Shown here: positions 10,302 through 21,900 of the stretch, piece after piece | How positions within the stretch are numbered: the first letter of the stretch is position 1 | Layout of the letters: each line of letters begins with the position of its first letter | DNA from: Gloeophyllum trabeum ATCC 11539 | Taxonomy: Eukaryota > Basidiomycota > Agaricomycetes > Gloeophyllales > Gloeophyllaceae | Assembly (NCBI RefSeq): GCF_000344685.1 | Contig: NW_006920420.1 | Location: 1,044,789-1,108,788, forward strand | Length of the DNA: 64,000 nucleotides | Reading direction: 5' to 3' | Made by a program: the position numbers and the translations under genes | Notes under the pieces: generated by a model | Told to the model about the DNA's origin: nothing | Database searches by the model: none | What the model saw: only the letters and a program-made list of their open reading frames with translations

Positions 10302-11902
10302 TCAACCCCACAAATGCAGCTCAGCTTCACTAGCATCCCAGTACCGCCCACCCTTAACAGGATATTGCAACAGGATCCTACCAATAGAATCCATATCCTC
10401 TGAAGACAAGTCTACATTTGCAGCAGCCACATTCTCCAGTGTACGATCTTTGTGGCTAGGTACCTTCATGAGTCTCGAACCCCCACAAAGATATCAGGAT
10501 ACTCACGAGGACCCAGGGATAGGGAGCATATGGGGGCCTAGGTGAGCTACCCAGGCAATGCACAGCTGGGCTGGGGTAATGCCCTTCTTGTCAGCCAGGG
10601 CTTTCACAGCTTTCACTATCATGATATTGTGCTCAAAATTCTGCAAGAAATGACATCATTGATATTACTCAAGGCCTTGATGAAGTGTAACATACCTCTG
10701 GTTTAAATCTTGCAAAATTCCTTCTTCTATCATCAGCTAAAGTGCATTCAGTACCCAGTGAGATCCTAGTGTTGGAAGGGCATACCGGGGAGATCATCAA
10801 TGCTTTGCCACCGGCCTGCCAGGAAACCCCTCCCAAGCGGCCTATCCCAGGGGCTCGGTACATCATGAATAGAGAGCAGCCCGTCACTCACGAGTACGCC
10901 GCAACAGATATGTTGAGTTCTTGCGCCGTTGCAATGACTGAAGTGCAGGTAAGCAAAGATGAGTAGTTACCAACAAGGCAGAGTACCTTTCTTGGTTTCG
11001 TCCTCATAAGACCAGGGACTGGCTTCAATTTCGACGGCCGTAATCGGATGAACCTAGGCGGGATGGACAAATGTCGCGGTAGAGGTCGAAGACTACGACG
11101 CACCGAGTTCCCTCGCCTGAGAGTATCTGCACGACATTCGGACATGCCGATGTGGTCGAACTTGCCTTCGTCAATCAGACCTTTCATGGTCTTGATCGCA
11201 TCTTCGATCGGCACTCGATGATCGACGCGCGCCGACTGGAAGAGGTCGACACGCTTGGTCCCACGCAGGGCTGCATTGATGTTGTCGATGCTGCGTCGCA
11301 GATTCTCGGGGCTACGGGAGTTATCAGCGGATGAAAAGATGTGAAGGACAAAAGACTGACGATGCATCAGGCTCGAAGCTCAGATGCTTCAATCCACCCT
11401 GATTGATATCGACAGGCGGCGTTAAACGGCCATATGGTATCAGACCGGCATTACGCGCCTTTACCGAGAGAAATGTCTTGTCGGCGTACTCTGGATACTT
11501 CTCAAAGAAGCGCGACAGCATCTCCAAGTTGGCGGTCGAGAGGTTGGGTCCATAGAATTCGCCTGCTGGAGCCTGTCAGTGCATCGAAGACGACGCGTAC
11601 ATGGGCGACGTGCCGCTATTGATAAACATCTTCGCGCCCGGCGGGAGCGCGTCCACGCCCGCCTTGATTGCTTCGAAGCATTGTTGATCCTGTTCGGGGC
11701 TCACGTTGGCCTTCCATCTACGAGGAACAAACAGTCGGGCACCGGGAAAAGTGCGGGGGGGCAGACGAACGTCATCATCATTAAACCATGCTATCCTGTG
11801 CTGTGAGCTCGCACCCAATGTGATCAGTTCGATGTTACTGACCCCGATCTTCCCGACAATCACGTTAGAGGCAGACCCGCCCAGTCTCAGGATTTGTGCC
11901 AT
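10302..11902 (-). CDS. Aldo-keto reductase, pyridoxal reductase (Plr1-like)
   Basis: NADPH-dependent reductase of the family that includes yeast pyridoxal reductase (pyridoxal to pyridoxine, vitamin B6 salvage). The ATG at 11902 gives [20 protein letters not shown]. Spliced exons then give [122 protein letters not shown] and [18 protein letters not shown]. The end is [10 protein letters not shown] with TGA at 10302-10304. All parts line up with one complete protein of about 330 residues over about ten exons. One intron (about 11,565-11,620) appears to be GC-AG. The 3' exons below about 10,760 are nearly free of CpG, but the frame is intact. Confidence 0.85.
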
Positions 11903-12211
11903 GGCTGCGACAAGGAGGGACACGCGGCGCCTCCCCCATGGCTATTTACGACGAACTTTGTCTGCAAACTAAGTTCGTTCATACCGGCGGGTGGAACCGG
12001 AAGCCCGGGAGGCGGCGTCGTGTGTTTACGGCAGACGCGAAGGCGAGTGCGGGGAAGGCCACGTGCGGCCGAATGAGGTCATCGAGTTCCTGGACAGTGG
12101 ACGCGTTTCCCCAGACTGTTCTGCGTCCCGGCTCCAGCTTTCTCCTATATAAGTCCATCGTCCCCGCCTCCCTATCGCGTCCATCTCTCCTCTTTGTCGC
12201 CGTCGTCCACA
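11903..12211. promoter_or_regulatory. Divergent promoter between reductase and glycogen synthase
   Basis: A 309-bp CpG-rich spacer separates the two start codons. For glycogen synthase a TATA-like tatataag lies at 12,147-12,154, about 60 bp before the ATG. No clear TATA is seen for the reductase. Confidence 0.6.
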
Positions 12212-14809
12212 ATGTCCGAGCCCATCAAACGCGACATTCGCAACCCCATCCTCTTCGAGTGCGCCTGGGAGGTCGCCAACAAAGTCGGCGGAATCTACAC
12301 CGTCATCAAGACGAAGGTCCCCGTCACCGTCTCAGAGTTCGGCGACAGGTATTGCCTTATCGGCCCTCTCAGCTACAAGACGGCACCCATGGAAGTCGAG
12401 GCGGAGGAGCCCTCAGACCCCGATCTAGCAGCGTCCCTGGACGCGATGCGCGCTAAGGGTGTCAAATGCTTGTATGGGCGATGGTTGATTGAAGGCGCTC
12501 CGCATGTCCTGCTATTTGATACCGGCAGTCAGTACTCACGGTTGGATGAGTGGAAGGGCGACCTCTGGAATCTCGCTGGTATCCCTACCCCTCCAAACGA
12601 CCACGAGACGAACGAGACAGTAGTTTTCGGGTACCTGGTTGCATGGTTCCTCGGCGAGGTAAGTAGACAGAATCCTTTGTCGTTCTTTTTCCTGCTTTTG
12701 ACGCGTCTACTATTTCGTTCAGTACGTTGCTCGCCAACTTCATACCGCGGTCATCGCGCACTTCCACGAATGGCAGGCTGGTCTCGCAATCCCATTGTGC
12801 CGGAAACGACACATCGACGTGACGACTGTATTCACAACCCACGCCACCCTCCTCGGACGGTATCTGTGTGCTGGCTCCGTGGACTTCTACAACAACCTCC
12901 AGTACTTTGATGTCGACCACGAAGCTGGCAAGCGCGGTATCTACCACCGTTATTGCATAGAACGCTCCTCCGCCCACTGTGCCGATGTTTTCACCACCGT
13001 CTCTCACATCACCGCCTATGAATCCGAGCATCTGCTCAAACGCAAACCTGACGGCGTCCTGCCGAACGGCCTGAACGTCGTCAAGTTCCAGGCTATGCAC
13101 GAGTTCCAAAATCTACATCAAACCGCAAAACAAAAGATTCACGACTTCATCCGCGGACATTTCTACGGCCACTATGACTTTGACCTCGATAACACGCTCT
13201 ACGTGCGTGTCTTTGCTATGCTGTCACTTGTGGAAAAGAGACTGACCTCCGAAACAGATGTTCACCGCCGGTCGGTATGAGTATCGAAACAAGGGTGTCG
13301 ATATGTTTATTGAGTCATTAGCACGTGGGTTCACATCGTTTGTCTACCTGTTGTTTCGTTCGGTAACATAAGTCATGCAGGTCTGAATTATCGCCTGCAA
13401 AAGGCGAACTCCAAGATGACGGTTGTCGCATTTATCATCATGCCTGCAGCCACTTCCTCGTATACAATCGAAGCCTTGAAGGGTCAAGCCGTCACAAAGC
13501 AACTGCGTGATACTGTCACGGAGATCCAAAATCGTATCGGGATGCGACTATTCGAGCATGCCATGCGGTCCAACGGGTAAGCTTATTGAAAGTTTCTTGG
13601 GCCGAAGTCCACTCATATCTTTCCTAGGGAACACGGTATTATGCCCACGCCAGACGACTTCCTTTCAGAAGAAGACAAAGTCCTCCTGAAACGCCGGATC
13701 TTTGCACTCAAGCGCAACTCGCTCCCGCCGATTACGACGCACAACATGGTCGACGACGCCAATGACCCTATCCTGAACCAGATCCGGCGAGTGCAGCTGT
13801 TCAATCACTCGCACGACCGCGTGAAGATCATCTTCCACCCCGATTTTCTGAATTCGAATAACCCCATTCTGGGTCTCGACTATGAGGAGTTCGTCCGTGG
13901 TTGCCATTTGGGCGTGTTCCCGAGTTATTATGAGCCATGGGGATACACTCCTGCGGAATGTACAGTCGTAAGTGCACTTGTCTTGATACCAAAGCTAGTT
14001 ACTTCGACACTGAGAGATATTCAGATGGGTATACCCTCGATCACGACCAACCTCTCTGGTTTCGGCTGCTTCATGCAAGACCTGATCGAACGTCCCGAAG
14101 ACGAGGGCTGCTACATCATCGACAGGCGCATGCAGTCCGTCGAGGACTCCGTCAACTCGCTTACGACGTGCATGTTCCAGTTCTGCAACAAGACGAAGCG
14201 CCAGCGGATCAACCAGCGGAACCGCGTTGAGCGCCTGAGCCCGCTGCTCGACTGGAAGAACCTCGGCATGGAGTACTCTAAGGCGCGCCAGCTTGCGCTG
14301 CGCCGCGCGTACCCCGACGCGTTCTACGGCAACGACGAGGAGGAGTTCGACTTCGGTGCGGGCATTGACAGGATGATGCCGTCGGTGCCGCCGAGCCCGC
14401 GGTTCAGGATGTCGGGTATGGCGACACCTGGTGACATTGGGACGTTGACCGAGGAGGTACATGGTGGATTCTTCGTCGTGTATGACCTACTCACCTGTGC
14501 GTTTCCAGATGGAGCGATTGAAGACTAGTGATTACCGAGGGTTCAACTGGCCTTCTCAACAAGAAGACGAGGAGGAAGGTTATCCTTTGTATGTGGATGT
14601 TTGCCAATCTGTTTCAATTGTTCATTGACTGACTCCCTTCCAGCCCTCTCGTTATGAAGGTCAGATCTCGCGCCAGCTCTGTTGTGTCGGGCGCAAGCAC
14701 TCCCGGCGGAGGTACTTTCAGGAGTCTCACGGAGAATGACCTGCGCAAGGCGGATGCGGCTTTGAGCAACGTTGGAGATGCTCCTGTTAACGGCGTGAAC
14801 GGGAAATAG
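12212..14809 (+). CDS. gsy1: Glycogen [starch] synthase, GT3 family
   Basis: Transfers glucose from UDP-glucose onto glycogen in the cytosol. The ATG at 12212 ([20 protein letters not shown]) leads straight into the GT3 N-terminus with the UDP-glucose-binding KVGGIYTV. Further exons carry [59 protein letters not shown] and [13 protein letters not shown]. The catalytic E-x7-E is in [16 protein letters not shown], followed by [19 protein letters not shown]. The arginine cluster used for glucose-6-phosphate activation is present ([19 protein letters not shown], then [14 protein letters not shown]). The C-terminal Ser/Pro tail ([11 protein letters not shown]) is where regulatory phosphorylation occurs in the family. 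About seven short introns; TAG at 14807-14809. Full length and intact. Confidence 0.95.
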
Positions 14810-15865
14810 TGAAATTGCTGACATGGACGAGGAACAGCGATCGCGAGGGCGAGGAGGTCGAACGGTTGAGGTGATTGCTTGGAAGATATCCTACATACCT
14901 TGGCAACCTGCAACATACCGCGGCTATGATCAACATGTATGATTTGAGTACTTGAATCTACAAATGAGTATTCATACCATAAGTTCCGGGCCCGATCCTA
15001 TTGGATGTGCTGACCAGAAGTGTCAATATGGACCTACAACGCGAGGCATTGTGCTCGACATCGATGGTTCTCCACCGAAGGACATGCTCAAACGGCACCA
15101 AGCATTTTATGGTGCGCCCATCCAGTTACGTCCGCCCAAGAGCAGACTCAAGGGCATCATCTATTATGGCTGTCCTGGAGTTCTATGCCCCTACAGTAGG
15201 GTCTCCGATACTTACCGACTGAGCATCTGTCTTCGGTCTAGAAGGTGAGTGCTGAGCTATATATCGTTGAAGTAACAGGTAGTTCGGTCGCTCACGCTTG
15301 TATCCGAGTCGGCTGCGGCAGGCAAGATGAAGTCTACTCACGTCCGAATGGAAGATCGAACAGGGAAGTAGTAGCAGTGCCGCTGTCACTGTTTGTCGAG
15401 TGTGACACCTGGACGAACAGGCCGTCGCCAAATACATAATTCAAGACGGTGATGTGAGTACCTAGGAAAATCTAGGGGGGGAGACGGATGCGCACCTGCG
15501 TGCTCCTTTGGCGGCTAGCTGTGCATGTGGAAGACGTCCGTGATGGCGATGGGGTAGGTGCCGTTGCGGACGCTGGGGGGACGGGAGTACTTCTATCTCT
15601 GTGTGAGTGTGCGGGAGCTAGAATTGTAAACGTACGTCTGTGATGCAGACAGACAGACGGGTTCCGCTATGGCGTGTTGGTATATGCGCCGAAATCGCTC
15701 ATAAATGCTTATGGGACTGGCACGAACGGGGTGAACACGATTCGACTCGCGGGCGTGATATCTTGCGCACTCGGGCTACTATCGAGCGAAGGATGGAAGC
15801 GGGGCGCATGCCCTGTGATACAACGATGCATTTAATATTTCAGGCGCGTCACAGCCGAACCAAAA
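14810..15865. other. Unresolved, possible minus-strand exons
   Basis: On the minus strand two stretches look coding: VRNGTYPIAITDVFHMHS (about 15,500-15,570) and VLNYVFGDGLFVQVSHS (about 15,380-15,440). They are separated by a plausible 50-60 bp intron. I cannot join them to a start or stop or name a family. A short plus-strand frame at 14,952-15,248 has no recognisable domain. Confidence 0.25.
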
Positions 15866-16552
15866 TTACTGCGGAATACAACTATCATCCGCTACAGATT
15901 GGTGTCAGGCGTAGGCCGTCGCGAGAATTTAATTACATCCACTTACATCCAGATTGCACTGTGAAGAACGAGCTCTGCGCAATGCCTCCGTCGGAATCGG
16001 TCACTTCCAGCGACAGTTCCACATCTGAGCATGTCTTATGAAATTTGGCAGAGTCGAGATGGCAATAAAACTACCCACCCACTGATTCCGTTACAGTCCA
16101 AACGTACGAAGTCCCGCTCACTCCCTCATAATCGATGGGAATTGGGTGGGCGCCCGCTCGAATGCTGCGGATAACTGTCACTCAGCATATGCTACAATAG
16201 CTTGTCTCGAAAGCACATACGTCTAGTCGCCGTTCAACATCGCAAGTCAACTACGGTGAAGGGACAGCAAATGAAGATGACCATGACGAACCAGCTGGTA
16301 GGACGCTGACAGTGCCGTCAGAAAAACGCCAAAAAAATACGAAAATATCCCTACTCACCGACTCCTCCGGACCAGCTAATGTTGAATGGCTCGCACTCGA
16401 CGGCATCTGCACTTCAAACAGAAGACACACAGTACCCCAGCTGAGTGCACTCCGGCATAGTCAAGTTACGGTGTATTTACAATGAGAGGGTCGCCTACAA
16501 CACCAGCGACGAAGGCAGCTACAGCTATGAGGGACAAGAAGGGAGACACTAT
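15866..16552 (-). pseudogene. Kre9/KNH-like secreted protein, start codon lost
   Basis: Tandem paralogue of the gene at 17,075-17,772 with the same exon plan. It shows a hydrophobic leader (VSPFLSLIAVAAFVAGVVG), ADAVECEPFNISWSGGV, IRAGAHPIPIDYEGVSGTS then VWTVTESVG, ELSLEVTDSDGGIAQSSFFTV, and the short last exon SDDSCIPQ with TAA at 15,866-15,868. Where the paralogue has ATG, this copy reads ATA (16,550-16,552), and I find no in-frame upstream ATG. Splice sites and the rest of the frame remain open, so the loss is either recent or an unseen upstream exon supplies the start. Confidence 0.5.
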
Positions 16553-17074
16553 GATCGTAGGACGTCCGAGAGGTGATGCATAAAGGCCACAGGTAAGCCC
16601 CTCTAGAGGCGATCTTTCAGAGAACCGAATGACAGCACCGAACACTTGGGAGGCAATTGTATAGAATCAGTGATCCTGGGCGCTCCCCCTCCCCCTCCAT
16701 TCGCGCACGAGAGCAAGCCGTGACGAAAGGCCCGTAGCCTGCTGAGACTATTCGTGGTTCTTACCACCGAGCCGGCGTGCACGTCCACTATGGATAGTGG
16801 CTTGATTATATCGAGAGGCACTCATCTGCTGATAGTCCGCGTAACGCGACGTATAATTAACGGCTGTTGGAGCGGAAGATGCTCACATGGTGACCACATT
16901 GAATGCAAATGCTAGAGAGCAGATCATTGTTGGCAACACACATCACTCCAGGTGTCATCGCGCTGAGGGGTCGTGAGCTCACATGTATCATTAGAGTCAA
17001 AAAGAAGCATCGGCGCATATCCTGCTAAACCAGCGATTAAACGCTAAGCTAAGGGATATCACATCTGCACTGAG

Positions 17075-17772
17075 TTACTGCGGAATGCAGCTATCATCCG
17101 CTGCAGACTCATGTCAACCCAGGCCGTCACGGCAGTCTAGTATACACGTCCCACTCACATCCAGCCTGCACTGTAAAGAAAGAGCTTTGAGCAACGCTCC
17201 CGGCAGAATCGGTTACTTCCAGCGAGAGTTCGTCTCCTGCATGTGCATCGTAAGTCGACGTTTTGGTGTAATGCATTCACAGGAGTGCCCACCTGCTGGC
17301 TCTGTTACGGTCCAAACAAAAGAAGTGCCGCTAACGTTCTCCGTGTCGATGGGAACAGGATGGCTGCCCGCTCTGATGCTGAGGGCAGATGTCTCTCGGC
17401 ATACGACCAAAGAATCCAGCATTTAGAGACCATACCTCTATTTTGGTGTTACCCAATGCGATGAGCCTACAGGTCAGTCATTGCAGAGGGCGAAGGGACA
17501 AACAGACCAATCGGTAGGGAGCTAGTACTGCCTTTTAAAAGTTGGGAATGTATAGGATGGGTAGGTGGACTGACCGACTCCTCCGGACCAGGTGATGACC
17601 AACGCCTCGCATTCGACTGCATCGGAGCTAAACAGGAAACGCGTCTAATCTGGCTGCTGAGGGCATATACATCCGGGAAATGAACTTACGGAGTGTTGAT
17701 GACGAAGGAATCACCTCTGACATGAGCAACCAAGCCAGCGATAGCTATCAGAGACACAAAGGAAGACCTCAT
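17075..17772 (-). CDS. Small secreted Kre9/KNH-like (Ig-fold) protein
   Basis: The ATG at 17772 begins a signal peptide (MRSSFVSLIAIAGLVAHVRG), then DSFVINTP. Spliced exons give SSDAVECEALVITWSGGV, SHPVPIDTENVSGTSFVWTV, ELSLEVTDSAGSVAQSSFF and TVQAGSDDSCIPQ, with TAA at 17,075-17,077. The W-S-G-G motif, S-F-x-W-T-V and L-x-V-T-D-S-x-G strands are the pattern of the Kre9/Knh1 N-terminal domain found in small cell-wall or GPI-anchored fungal proteins. Mature length is only about 120-130 residues. No GPI tail is visible in the last exon. The exon between WSGGV and the SHPVP exon is poorly defined. The role is probably extracellular or cell-wall, which is inference. Confidence 0.55.
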
Positions 17773-18984
17773 TGTGGCAAGAAACGTTGTATGGATTGGA
17801 GAGCGTCGCCGTCGATGACTATTCTTATATCCATCATGCCGTATCTCAGAGATCGGGCAGAGGCGCCGACCATTAACGTAGCGACGACGTGCTTTTCGCA
17901 CGGGGCCTCACGCTTGGGTTCGTTCGTGTACAACATTGTTCCGTCATAATGGCGATGTACAGCCATCTATGACACTCCTGCAAGCTGCTGTGCTTCTTCT
18001 CGTCCCCAGGATGGCTTGTAATGTCCTATAAAGAATTAGCTCTCAAGCTTGTGCAAGGCGGGAACTAAATTGTACCGAAATCATGTACAAGGCCGATTTA
18101 TGGGGTGCTTGAGGAGCGAGAACTTCCCCTCAGGACACCGGCTGTACTACGACACTGGTGGTGCCCAACTCATAGACATCCCGAGATGATTCCAGTTTTC
18201 GATTGTTCGCTAATTGACATTGTACAATCAGGTAGTTATTGAGGGGATTGTAACTCGGAAAGGCGTAGGGGAGGGACTCATCGGGCAACAGTTGAACAGA
18301 GATCCTACTTAATTATGATTACATGTAGGTTGTACGGTGAGCGACTGTGAGAAAGGCTTACATCATCTTCAGTCTGTGTTATAAAATTTCGAGGACGACT
18401 CCTCCGTCCATTGTTGTTTGTCACCATCAGGAATGCTCTCGTAGTGGGTGTACCAGGTGAGCGCTGAATGTCTTCTTGGTTGGCTACTTGTGCCTGCTTT
18501 TATGTTGTGATGAGTGTTTTTGCTGTGCACCAGACCAGAGCGTCAGCGTTGCGGATAAATTCCCAGACCTTCTTCATAATACGCTATGGAGGTCCTGATC
18601 TTTTCTCTCTTGAATTCTTTCGCGTTTTGGAAAAGTCCAGCTACTCATACTATTGAATCACAGCACAGTTATGTAGCGGAGTAGCAGTCAGAGTCCGCGC
18701 CGGAGGGAGTCGCTAGTGGTCCTTTAGGTTCATCAGTCAATTTTTGTGGTCCTCCTGGCTGTGTCCTGTCGTACTCCTGGTTCAGTAAATACATCTACAG
18801 CCTGCTCGATATTCAACACAACAATCACTTGCATGGTGCCTACTGGCTGTCCAAGCAATCTGACCGATCTAGTCATGGCTGGTCGATGTCTAATAAGGAT
18901 ACATTAGGTTGGTACTTCTGAGTCATAGATACTTTTGCTGTAAGGTATACACTATCGCCCCTTGTTCCCGTCTGCATCTGCTTT
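17773..18984. other. Intergenic, no gene seen
   Basis: Region between the promoter side of the small secreted gene and the 3' end of URA2. I found no coding exons, tRNA or obvious repeats. Confidence 0.4.
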
Positions 18985-21900
18985 TCAGCCCATTACACTT
19001 GCCAACAAGGCCATCCGGATCTAATGGCATAGTTGCTAAGCTATATGATTGTACCAAAGCAACAGGTGAGACTCACAAATAAGCCATAGCGCATCTGTCG
19101 GAAGTAAACCGCGCGGCGAGAGTCGAAGTCAACCTCGGGATCAATTTCTGCAGTTCGCGAGACATCAGGCAGGGATCACCACATACACGGGTTTGCTACT
19201 CACCGTTGACTCTCGGCAAGGGATGCATTACTATCATTTCTTCCTTCGCCCTGGATAGCATTGCGTGGTCGACTCGGTAGGCATTCTTGACAAGGTCCCA
19301 CTCCGCTTCGCTGGTGAAGCGCTCCTTCTGGATACGCGTGACGTACAACACGTCCGTATCAGCGAGAACCTCTTCCACGGACTCACACTCGAATACCGGA
19401 ATACCGGCTTTGCGTGCTGCCGAGACAACCCTCGGGGGCATGCGGAGGGAAGGAGGGGATACGAAGTTCAGACGGACGGAATAGAAAGAAAGCAGGGTGA
19501 CAAGACTGTGGACAGTTCGTCCGTTCTTCAAGTCGCCGAGAAGCGTGATAGTGCGACCGTTCACCGTGCCAAGCTCCGATCGGATAGTGTAAACATCTAG
19601 AAGTGCCTACGAAACATTATCAGAGCGGTGTTAAACAGAGAGGGAGTATACATACCTGCGTCGGATGCTCACCAACACCGTCACCGGCATTGATGACAGG
19701 AACGGGGGAGAACTTCGCTGCCAGCTGGGAGCTGCCCACATCCGGATGTCTAATCACAATCGCATCCGCATAACAGCCCAAGGTTCGGATCGTATCGGGC
19801 AGACTCTCGCCCTTTGTTACGGACGAATGGCTCGTGTTGATTTGTACCACTTCACCGCCGCAGCGTTTCATGGCGGCATCGAAAGAAGAACTCGTGCGTG
19901 TCGAAGCCTCGTAGAAGAGGGTGCAGAGAACCCTCCCCTTCAAAATGTCTAGGGTACCACTACGCTCGACCTGGAGCTGCATCTCATGAGCGAGAGCGAA
20001 CAGATCGTACAAGTCCTGGGCGTTAAACTGCTTAACAGAGAGGATGTGCCGGCGGTGGAAGCTAGGGTGCGACATCACGTGCGTGAATAGGCTCGGTGCA
20101 GCAGGAGGGCCATGCAGAGTCGCAGCAGCCGGTGTAACTGCAGAAGGTACGACAGGGGCACCAGGTGGTTGGGATGCAGTCTCAATCGCCTTGGTCGGTG
20201 CAGCTGTAGTATCCACCTTCAATACCGCGGTGCCTTGATCGGTTCTGGTGTGACTGATTGTCGCACTCGAGATGTCCCTGCCTGCAGCACTGCTAGAGAG
20301 CTTGCCATCTAGGAATACCGTCTGTCCGTGAACGACGACTCGATGCACTTCGCCAGCCACAGAACGGTCTTCAAGAGGAGACCACGCGGATACGTGCTCA
20401 TTGAAGGATGACTTGCGCCCTATGACGACCTCAACATGCGTGTTGGCTTGTTCTGGGAGGCCAAAGATACGGACAGGATTGTCATGCAGACGTTCCTGGA
20501 TTTGTGGCAGAGTCAATCGGCCATCATAGACGGCAGTGAGAAGTAAGGGCAGAGTCTCTTCAACACCAGAACGGGCGGACGCCGGTTTCTTGAGCTCCGA
20601 GGCCATTTCGTAAGGAAGCGCACTGACTGAGAATGCATCAATGACATTCAAATACTGCCAAAGCGTTTGTTGGTCCTCCTCCGACGGCAAACATGAAGCT
20701 CCAGGGTACTGTTCTTTCGCGAAAAACAAGGCGTAAACGGAGACATCACAGGTAACTCGCAAGTTCTTGGCTTTGCTGAGCGAGATTAGGAGGATGTCTT
20801 CCTTGCTCCTCACGTCCGTGACGTGAATACTCCGGCCATTCAAGCTAGCGAGCAGCAGGACCGAAGCCAGGTCAGAGCCTTTGGCGTCTGTGACGATCAA
20901 TTTATCCACGGGCCAGGAAGCGAAGTGGGAGGCCATCACAGACACCTGAGTCTCTACGCTATCCGTATGTAGAGGAACGAACAGTGACTTCACGTCCGCC
21001 TGTATTTCTTCGTCCAATGTCTTAACATTCTCTGCCGAGGCCGCAATACTTAAGGCATAGTTGCAGAACGCAGAATCCTTCACATTGGCGCGAGCTTGCT
21101 CGAGGGTGTTAGGATCGGCTATCTTATTGTTGCTACCGATAGGGACGACAACGGCAGTGGTGAAACCGGCGCTGATGCAAGCCTTCGTAGCCTCGATCAA
21201 GTCGGTACTGCCTTTGACGGCCAGCCCTGGAACAAAACTAGCAACATTGATGAGGCCCGGGAATGTATGTGTCCTGTGGGAGGTCTGGAAGTCGACGGGA
21301 GATACGTCCAGGCTTAACTTGCGGACCAACGCTTCAGCCAAGAGCTTGGCGCACTTGACGTTAGTTATCAGAGGGACGGCAAAGTCGATGGCCATGCGTC
21401 GAGTACGATATCCCTTACTCGTGTAGCTCGCGGGCCGTCGGTAGTGGTTCTTCGAAGGCAAGTTTATGTACATGTCGATGAGATTATTAGCCAAATGTTG
21501 AGCCAGGTCGTACTCCGATTTCGCTTTATCTCCGCCGTTGTCGCCGAGGGCTTCCAGATACTAATCGATATATTAGTACATGGGATGTATGGCAAAACGC
21601 AGCTCCTCACCTTGCAAGGGACGTTGTGCTCTGAGAAGAAGTCAGCAGTTCCTGCCGTCGCAAAGATGTTGTAGCCAGCAGCATGCAATTTCTGAACGAC
21701 TGGGAGAAGTTCCAGTTTCTCCTTATAGCCGCCAATAGAAAACAGGATATTTTTCTTCGGAGGCACTATGCCCGTTGAAATAAGAGCCTTCAGGTACGCT
21801 TCGTATTTGTCTCTGCCAAAGCAAGCGACTTCGCCAGTCGAAGCCATCTCTACACCCAAGATAGGGTCTGCACCTGAGAGACGGCTGAAGCTGAACTGCG

